Source of the DNA: Desulfosporosinus sp.
GTDB lineage: Bacteria > Bacillota > Desulfitobacteriia > Desulfitobacteriales > Desulfitobacteriaceae
Assembly (NCBI GenBank): GCA_020692355.1
Contig: JAIMKP010000003.1
Coordinates: 1-64,000, forward strand
Direction: 5' to 3'
Length of the DNA stretch: 64,000 bases
Shown: piece by piece, positions 59,022 through 64,000 of the stretch
Layout of the letters: every line of letters begins with the position of its first letter
Position numbering within the stretch: the stretch's first letter is position 1
The notes under the pieces: model-generated
What the model was told of the DNA's origin: nothing
Database searches by the model: none
What the model saw: the letters and a program-made list of their open reading frames with translations, nothing else
Translations under genes and position numbers: made by a program

Positions 59022-59289
59022 TAATAGTTCCTCCTTCCTAGAACTACTTTAGATACGCACATTTACTTCCAAATGCTAGTTATTCAATGTTAAGATTCTA
59101 CAATTTTCCTTGTAATTCCTGCCAGTCCCATAAAAAGGTTCAGAAAATGATGCGAATGGGCATTCAGCAGGATATTCGTTATTTATAGAGAATATAAAGC
59201 AATAATATTTTAATTTTTAATTTAAAAAATTCAAAATAATTTTTAGTCGAAAAAGCGCTGCATCAGGTAAGAGAAAGGAGACTTTGCTT
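59022..59289. other. A+T-rich intergenic region
   Basis: Divergent spacer between the GGDEF/EAL gene and the glucan synthase gene. It is strongly A+T-rich around 59190-59250 and must hold both promoters, but I cannot place a convincing -35/-10 pair. No gene is visible. Confidence 0.5.
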
Positions 59290-62200
59290 ATGCCAAAAAC
59301 GCTTGCTGATCCTAAGCATCCTCTAACGCCCCTCGCCCGTGAATTGGCTCTGAATCATCGTCTCCACCGACCGCCCCTGCGCGATCATACCTTGAAGCAT
59401 CTTCGTTATACTCTAAAGGAACTCAGTCAAGCTCACGCCTCGTTTCAGGCGGATGCCCTTAGGGGGACACTCATCGAACCCGCTGCTAATTGGTTGCTTG
59501 ATCATTGGGATTTTATCGAAACGCAAGTTCTGTGGATTCAAGATTCCTTAACGCGTCACTATCGACGCGCTTTACCCCGGCTGGATACCCATGAACACGA
59601 ACCACGCATGCTGACGATCTGTCAGACTTATCTCCACGATAGCCACACTTCGATTGACATTTCTTCTTTCTTGACCTATTTGAGTGCTTATCAGGAGGTC
59701 ACACCTCTGACCATCGCCGAGCTTTGGGCGGCTCCACTTCTCCTGAGCCTGACGCTTTTGCATCAGCTGGCTGCCTTGATGAAACGCAGCCTGAGTAATC
59801 AGGAAGCCGCTCATGTTGCCCGCTCTCAGGCTGAACTTTGGCTATCTTTGCTCGATCAGACCGACGATCTCCGCCGGGCGCTGAACCGGGCTGAACGTCG
59901 AACTGAGCTTTTCTCCCCCTCCAGCTTGGCCGCCTTGGCTGCTCTCTTGCGTGAGGCCCCGCCGGAAGCTACCTTCATCCTCACCTGGCTGGAAGAGCAC
60001 ACCGGCCACACTGGCCGCATGAGTGCCTTACTCGCTTTGGCGCATCAGGAACAAAATGACTCCCAAACCCAGGCCGGCACTCTGATTATGGGCTTGCATG
60101 AAATCAACCATTGGAACTGGCGTGAGTATTTTCTAAGTATCAGCAGAGTTGAAGACGAGCTTTTAAATGATCCTGCGGGAATCTACCCGCAAACGGGTAA
60201 AGCCAGCCAAGATTTTTTACGCCACCAAATTGAACACTTAGCCCGGCGTCTGCATCACCCTGAACCCTATGTCGCTGCCCAAGCCAACCGGGCGGCCCAT
60301 AATGCGCTGGAGAAGGGACAGCCCTTGCCCTTCACGCACAATGGGTATTATCTCTATGATCCGAAGGGTCAGGCCACGCTCGCGGCCAGCATCGTCTCTG
60401 ACACCGAAGGCGTATCTTTGCCCTGGACGAACACGCTGCTTCGCCACCCCTGCTCTACTTACTTCCTCGCCCTTCTCACCTTTTTCATTGGCTTTTTTAC
60501 CCTTTTTATAGGGCTCAGCCAGCTTCCCGGTGGATCGTCACCCTTCATAAAAATTGGCACGCTCCCTCTTTTCCTGCTACTGTTCTTGACTGCCTCGGAA
60601 TGGAGTACATCCCTGCTCCACCGCCTCCTCTCCATCCAAATACCTACCTATCCGCTCCTACGTCTTGACTATCGAGGAGGCATTCCTCCGGAAGCACGCA
60701 CGATGATCGTAGTTCCCATCCTGATCAGGGACTGTAGCGATATTCAAGACGCCCTGCACCGTTTGGAAATTCGCTATCTGGCCAATTGCGACCCAAACCT
60801 TCACTACGCCTTGCTGGCTGACTTTCCCGACGCCTCCGCCTCCACCTCCCCGGAAGATGAAGCGATCCTCAACGCCGCAAAAGCTGGTTCCGCTCGCCTG
60901 AATGCCCAATATCCGCGTTCCGGCCCACCCGCTTTCTATTTTTTCTGCCGCGAGCGCCGCTATAACCCCAGAGAAAAACGCTGGATGGGTTGGGAACGCA
61001 AACGCGGCAAGCTTGTTGAATTCAACGAACTTCTACGCGGAAACACGGCCACATCGTTTACCACCATTGTGGGGGATCCCTCACTTTTCCCACAGATCCG
61101 CTATGTCATCACCCTTGATGCCGATACGGAACTTCCTCCGGATACCGCCCGCCGCTTAGTAGCAACCATGGCCCACCCGATCAACACCCCCCTCTATGAT
61201 TCCCAACGCCAACGGGTGATTTCGGGCTATGCTTTGATTCAGCCACGCATCACAGTAACCTACCCATCAGCCCGTGCTTCCAGGTTCGCCCAGCTACTCA
61301 CAGGAACCGCTGGCTATGATCCCTACGTTTTCGCCCAATCCGATCCCTATCAGGATCTTTTCGGCTATGGGATTTTCGTGGGGAAAGGAATTTATGACGT
61401 CGATATCTTCCGTAAAGCACTCACGCATAAAATCCCCGAAAACCGCGTCCTCAGCCATGATCTACTGGAAGGCGGACTGTTGCGGGCCGGCCTGGCTACG
61501 GATGTCATCCTGCCGGAAGGGCATCCTGCCACATTCTTCTCCTATCTTCAACGCCTCAATCGCTGGACCCGAGGGGACTGGCAACTCTTACCCTGGCTTT
61601 TACCCTTCCAGCACAGCAATCATGAACTGAAACGCTTGAACCTGGCCGGAGTCACGCGTTGGCAAATCCTGGACAATCTACGCCGCAGCGTCTTGCCGAC
61701 AGCTCTCCTGTTTCTATTCGGAATCGCTCTCTCCAGCCCTGCCCCCTTACATTCCCCCTGGCTCTGGTTGGCGCTTTTAACGTTTCTCCTGCCTCACTTT
61801 CGTACCCTGCCATTTCATGCCCGTTCCGCCTATTTTCGGGCCACGCGCCTGACTCTCCGTCAAGCTCTGTTTTCCCTGGTTATCTGGCCTTACACTGCAG
61901 GTGTACAATTGGATGCTGGCTTGCGCACCCTTTTCCGCCTGTTCATTTCCCGCCGTCATTTGCTCCAGTGGGTTCCCTTCGCTCAGAGTGATCGTAAAGA
62001 TCTTTACACGCAAATGGCAGTTTATCTACCCGGTGCTTCCCTGAGCGTACTCTTATTCCTGTCCCTACACCTCGGGACTGCCTCTTGGTCATGGTTGCTT
62101 TTGCCACTTCTCTGGTTGAGTGGTCCCTTCGCGGCCCACTTTATGAGTCAGCCAACACTTCCCGTCGCCGGTTCAGGTACGCATCTCTCGCCTGAAGCCC

Positions 62201-64000
62201 GGGCGCTCTACCGCCAAGAGGCTTTGAAGATCTGGCAATTCTTCACTCGTTTCGTCACTGCAGAGGAGCATTATCTGCCCCCGGATAACGTCCAGTTCGC
62301 TCCACCCAATGGCATTGCGCACCGCACCTCTCCGACCAATATCGGTCTCTATCTGGTATGCATCGTCGCCGCCCGCGATCTAAACTTCATTCCTCAGACG
62401 GAGATGCTGGAACGTTTGGAACAAACGTTGACCACGTTGGAAACCCTTCCGCGTTGGCATGGCCATTTCTACAATTGGTATGACACCCAACACCTTTCCC
62501 CTTTACAACCGGCCTATGTTTCCACCGTCGACAGTGGAAATTTTGTGGCCTCCCTGCTCACTGTGCGTACAGCCTTGGCAGCTATCGATACGAGCAGGTC
62601 GAGCTGTAATCCACCCCTGGACGGCACACTCCCCTTACACTCAGCCTCCTTATCGCCTGCACCTTCCGACTCTCCATCCCCGCTTCTCCCTGCCCCTGAG
62701 TTACTAGCTCAGGCTTCTGCCCTGCTGGAACGCCTGGAGGCGCTAATTTTCAATACGGATTTTCGTTTTCTCTATGACAAAGAGAGCCATCTGCTCTCTT
62801 TGGGCTATAATCTATCTGCTGGACAGCTGGACAGCATCCGCTACGACCTCATGGCTTCCGAAGCCCGCCTTACGAGCTTTACCGCGATCGCACTCGGCCA
62901 ATTGCCTGCTGAACACTGGTATGCTCTAGGCCGCACCACCACAAAAATCAAGCACCACATTACCCTTTTAGCCTGGACAGGCACGATGTTTGAATATTTA
63001 TTACCCTACCTTTTCCTTCCCTCCTATCCCGAGACACTCTGGGACGATTCTTACCAGGGAGCCCTACACGCTCAAATCGATCATGCCAAGAAAAATTCCC
63101 TTCCCTGGGGTATTTCCGAATCAGGCTACTATGCTTTCGATTTTGCCATGAATTATCAGTACCAGGCCTTTGGTGTGCCTACGCTGGCCTTTAAACGCGG
63201 CCTGGAAGCCGAACGCGTCATAGCCCCTTATGCCACCCTAATGGCTGCCATGCTTGACCCAGAGTCTGCTTTGTCAAATCTTCAGCACCTCCGCACGCTC
63301 GGCGCGGACGGAGAGTATGGTTTCTACGAAGCCCTGGATTTCACCCCAGAACGTCTCACGGAGGGCACTTCTCATGCGGTCATTCAAAGCGTCATGAGCC
63401 ACCATCAGGGCATGAGTTTCCTCGCTCTGACCAATCTCCTGACCGATACCAACATTCAATCCTATTTTCTGGCCGACCCCCGCATCGAAAGTTGTCTTCA
63501 TCTCTTACAGGAGCGGCGTCCCGCCTACCCTACCCTAACTAAACGGCGTCTGCTCTCTCACCCGCATTCCCCATCCATTGCGGCACACGATTCTCTACGC
63601 CGCTTTATCCCCGGAACGTCCCCTTGGCCAGAATCCCGCCTACTCTCGAACGGTCACTATCATTTGCTGGTCACGGAGAGTGGCTCTTCACAAAGCCGAC
63701 TGAATCGCTGGACTCTGACCCGCTGGCGCGAAGATCCCGTGCAAGACAGCTATGGCACCTTCTTCTACATCCAAGACCTAACCACCGGTGTACTCTTTTC
63801 CCCGACCCGGCAACCTTGTGCTGTCCCTGGTAGCGCTGAAGAGATGGTATATGCTCTCGATCGAATCACGTTCAGACGCCACGATGCTTCCCTGCACACC
63901 ACACTGGATCTCTCGGTGATTCCAGATCGAGATGCTGAAGTTCGTCGCCTGACCTTCGAAAACAATGGGGATGAACCCCATATTTTACAGATTACAAGCT
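59290..64000 (+). CDS. Cyclic beta-1,2-glucan synthase-like protein (partial, 3' end outside window)
   Basis: An open frame of 1570 codons from ATG 59290 (ribosome site AGGAG 9 nt upstream) to the window end. The N-terminal about 350 residues are helical. Two hydrophobic segments near residues 400 and 425 precede a family-84 glycosyltransferase domain with TLDADTELPPDTARRLVATM, SHDLLEGGLLRAGLA and LNRWTRGDWQLLPWLLPF. More membrane helices follow, then a glycoamylase-like domain with NWYDT, STVDSGNFVASLL and GISESGYYAFDFAMNYQYQA, and the beginning of the GH94 phosphorylase part. This is the NdvB/ChvB order; total length should be about 2800 residues. Product: osmoregulatory or surface cyclic glucan. 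Confidence 0.88.
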   Translation, partial: MPKTLADPKHPLTPLARELALNHRLHRPPLRDHTLKHLRYTLKELSQAHASFQADALRGTLIEPAANWLLDHWDFIETQVLWIQDSLTRHYRRALPRLDTHEHEPRMLTICQTYLHDSHTSIDISSFLTYLSAYQEVTPLTIAELWAAPLLLSLTLLHQLAALMKRSLSNQEAAHVARSQAELWLSLLDQTDDLRRALNRAERRTELFSPSSLAALAALLREAPPEATFILTWLEEHTGHTGRMSALLALAHQEQNDSQTQAGTLIMGLHEINHWNWREYFLSISRVEDELLNDPAGIYPQTGKASQDFLRHQIEHLARRLHHPEPYVAAQANRAAHNALEKGQPLPFTHNGYYLYDPKGQATLAASIVSDTEGVSLPWTNTLLRHPCSTYFLALLTFFIGFFTLFIGLSQLPGGSSPFIKIGTLPLFLLLFLTASEWSTSLLHRLLSIQIPTYPLLRLDYRGGIPPEARTMIVVPILIRDCSDIQDALHRLEIRYLANCDPNLHYALLADFPDASASTSPEDEAILNAAKAGSARLNAQYPRSGPPAFYFFCRERRYNPREKRWMGWERKRGKLVEFNELLRGNTATSFTTIVGDPSLFPQIRYVITLDADTELPPDTARRLVATMAHPINTPLYDSQRQRVISGYALIQPRITVTYPSARASRFAQLLTGTAGYDPYVFAQSDPYQDLFGYGIFVGKGIYDVDIFRKALTHKIPENRVLSHDLLEGGLLRAGLATDVILPEGHPATFFSYLQRLNRWTRGDWQLLPWLLPFQHSNHELKRLNLAGVTRWQILDNLRRSVLPTALLFLFGIALSSPAPLHSPWLWLALLTFLLPHFRTLPFHARSAYFRATRLTLRQALFSLVIWPYTAGVQLDAGLRTLFRLFISRRHLLQWVPFAQSDRKDLYTQMAVYLPGASLSVLLFLSLHLGTASWSWLLLPLLWLSGPFAAHFMSQPTLPVAGSGTHLSPEARALYRQEALKIWQFFTRFVTAEEHYLPPDNVQFAPPNGIAHRTSPTNIGLYLVCIVAARDLNFIPQTEMLERLEQTLTTLETLPRWHGHFYNWYDTQHLSPLQPAYVSTVDSGNFVASLLTVRTALAAIDTSRSSCNPPLDGTLPLHSASLSPAPSDSPSPLLPAPELLAQASALLERLEALIFNTDFRFLYDKESHLLSLGYNLSAGQLDSIRYDLMASEARLTSFTAIALGQLPAEHWYALGRTTTKIKHHITLLAWTGTMFEYLLPYLFLPSYPETLWDDSYQGALHAQIDHAKKNSLPWGISESGYYAFDFAMNYQYQAFGVPTLAFKRGLEAERVIAPYATLMAAMLDPESALSNLQHLRTLGADGEYGFYEALDFTPERLTEGTSHAVIQSVMSHHQGMSFLALTNLLTDTNIQSYFLADPRIESCLHLLQERRPAYPTLTKRRLLSHPHSPSIAAHDSLRRFIPGTSPWPESRLLSNGHYHLLVTESGSSQSRLNRWTLTRWREDPVQDSYGTFFYIQDLTTGVLFSPTRQPCAVPGSAEEMVYALDRITFRRHDASLHTTLDLSVIPDRDAEVRRLTFENNGDEPHILQITS

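Noticed and set aside
61659-61991. Plus-strand ORFs within 60-63 kb
   Set aside because: They lie in other frames of the long glucan synthase gene, which stays open to the window end.

Overview
The window looks like a chromosome segment of an anaerobic, endospore-type Firmicute (Clostridia; a Peptococcaceae/Desulfitobacterium-Desulfosporosinus kind of organism is my best inference). Supports are strong AGGAGG ribosome sites with many GTG/TTG starts, a CtsR operator, cobalamin riboswitches, oxygen-sensitive iron-sulfur enzymes (2-hydroxyacyl-CoA dehydratase, double-cubane reductase), B12/radical-SAM proteins and moderate GC. No rRNA, CRISPR array or complete transposase gene is present.

Layout. 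0-13 kb (minus strand): CoA-thioester metabolism (3-hydroxybutyryl-CoA dehydrogenase, thiolase, a 2-hydroxyacyl-CoA dehydratase with its activase, an acyl-CoA ligase and a FadR-like regulator), plus a LysE exporter, an SdpR/SdpI pair with a readable promoter and operator, and a penicillin acylase. 13.5-16.5 kb: aspartate 4-decarboxylase (plus strand), then a graveyard holding a shuffled piece of that same gene and two broken Uma2 genes, one split exactly by a small mobile element.

16.5-29.6 kb (minus strand): one long operon behind a cobalamin riboswitch with its own terminator: BtuF-BtuC-BtuD importer, a 59-aa ORF, a CobN/BchH-type large chelatase subunit, an ABC-2 exporter pair and the ChlI and ChlD AAA subunits. 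29.7-38 kb (plus strand): a B12-binding radical SAM protein, a rhodanese lipoprotein, then a tight cluster of flippase-like membrane protein, C_GCAxxG_C_C protein, two glycosyltransferases of the TIGR04283/TIGR04282 type, a BioB-like radical SAM protein and, after a mobile element, a TVP38/VTT membrane protein; then an Hsp20 gene under CtsR boxes.

38-53.3 kb (minus strand): a second, near-identical cobalamin riboswitch now feeding a truncated NrdG; CbiM; a decayed methyltransferase; an FmdE/ABC-ATPase fusion relic; and a second chelatase-plus-importer cluster (ChlD, ChlI with a histidine-rich tail, CobN with a Cys-rich insert, lipoprotein, ATPase, permease, and a decayed ABC-2 ATPase). Both the fmdE relic and this second cluster are preceded by the same multi-hairpin terminator leader, which is not a cobalamin riboswitch and is the best candidate here for an undescribed regulatory RNA. 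53.4-55.4 kb: a double-cubane-cluster reductase and its activase; next to it a 95-nt tRNA that has the build of a selenocysteine tRNA (long variable arm, short D loop) but a GCA cysteine anticodon and U discriminator. 55.7-64 kb: a PAS/GAF/GGDEF/EAL protein and the 5' 4.7 kb of a cyclic beta-1,2-glucan synthase-like gene that runs off the window.

A recurring theme is fresh gene decay beside working operons: nine or more recognisable gene fragments, and a family of IS200/IS605-like non-coding elements (180, 248 and 114 bp) whose ends can be placed to the base because one insertion interrupts a Uma2 frame and another has an empty-site paralogue in the same window.
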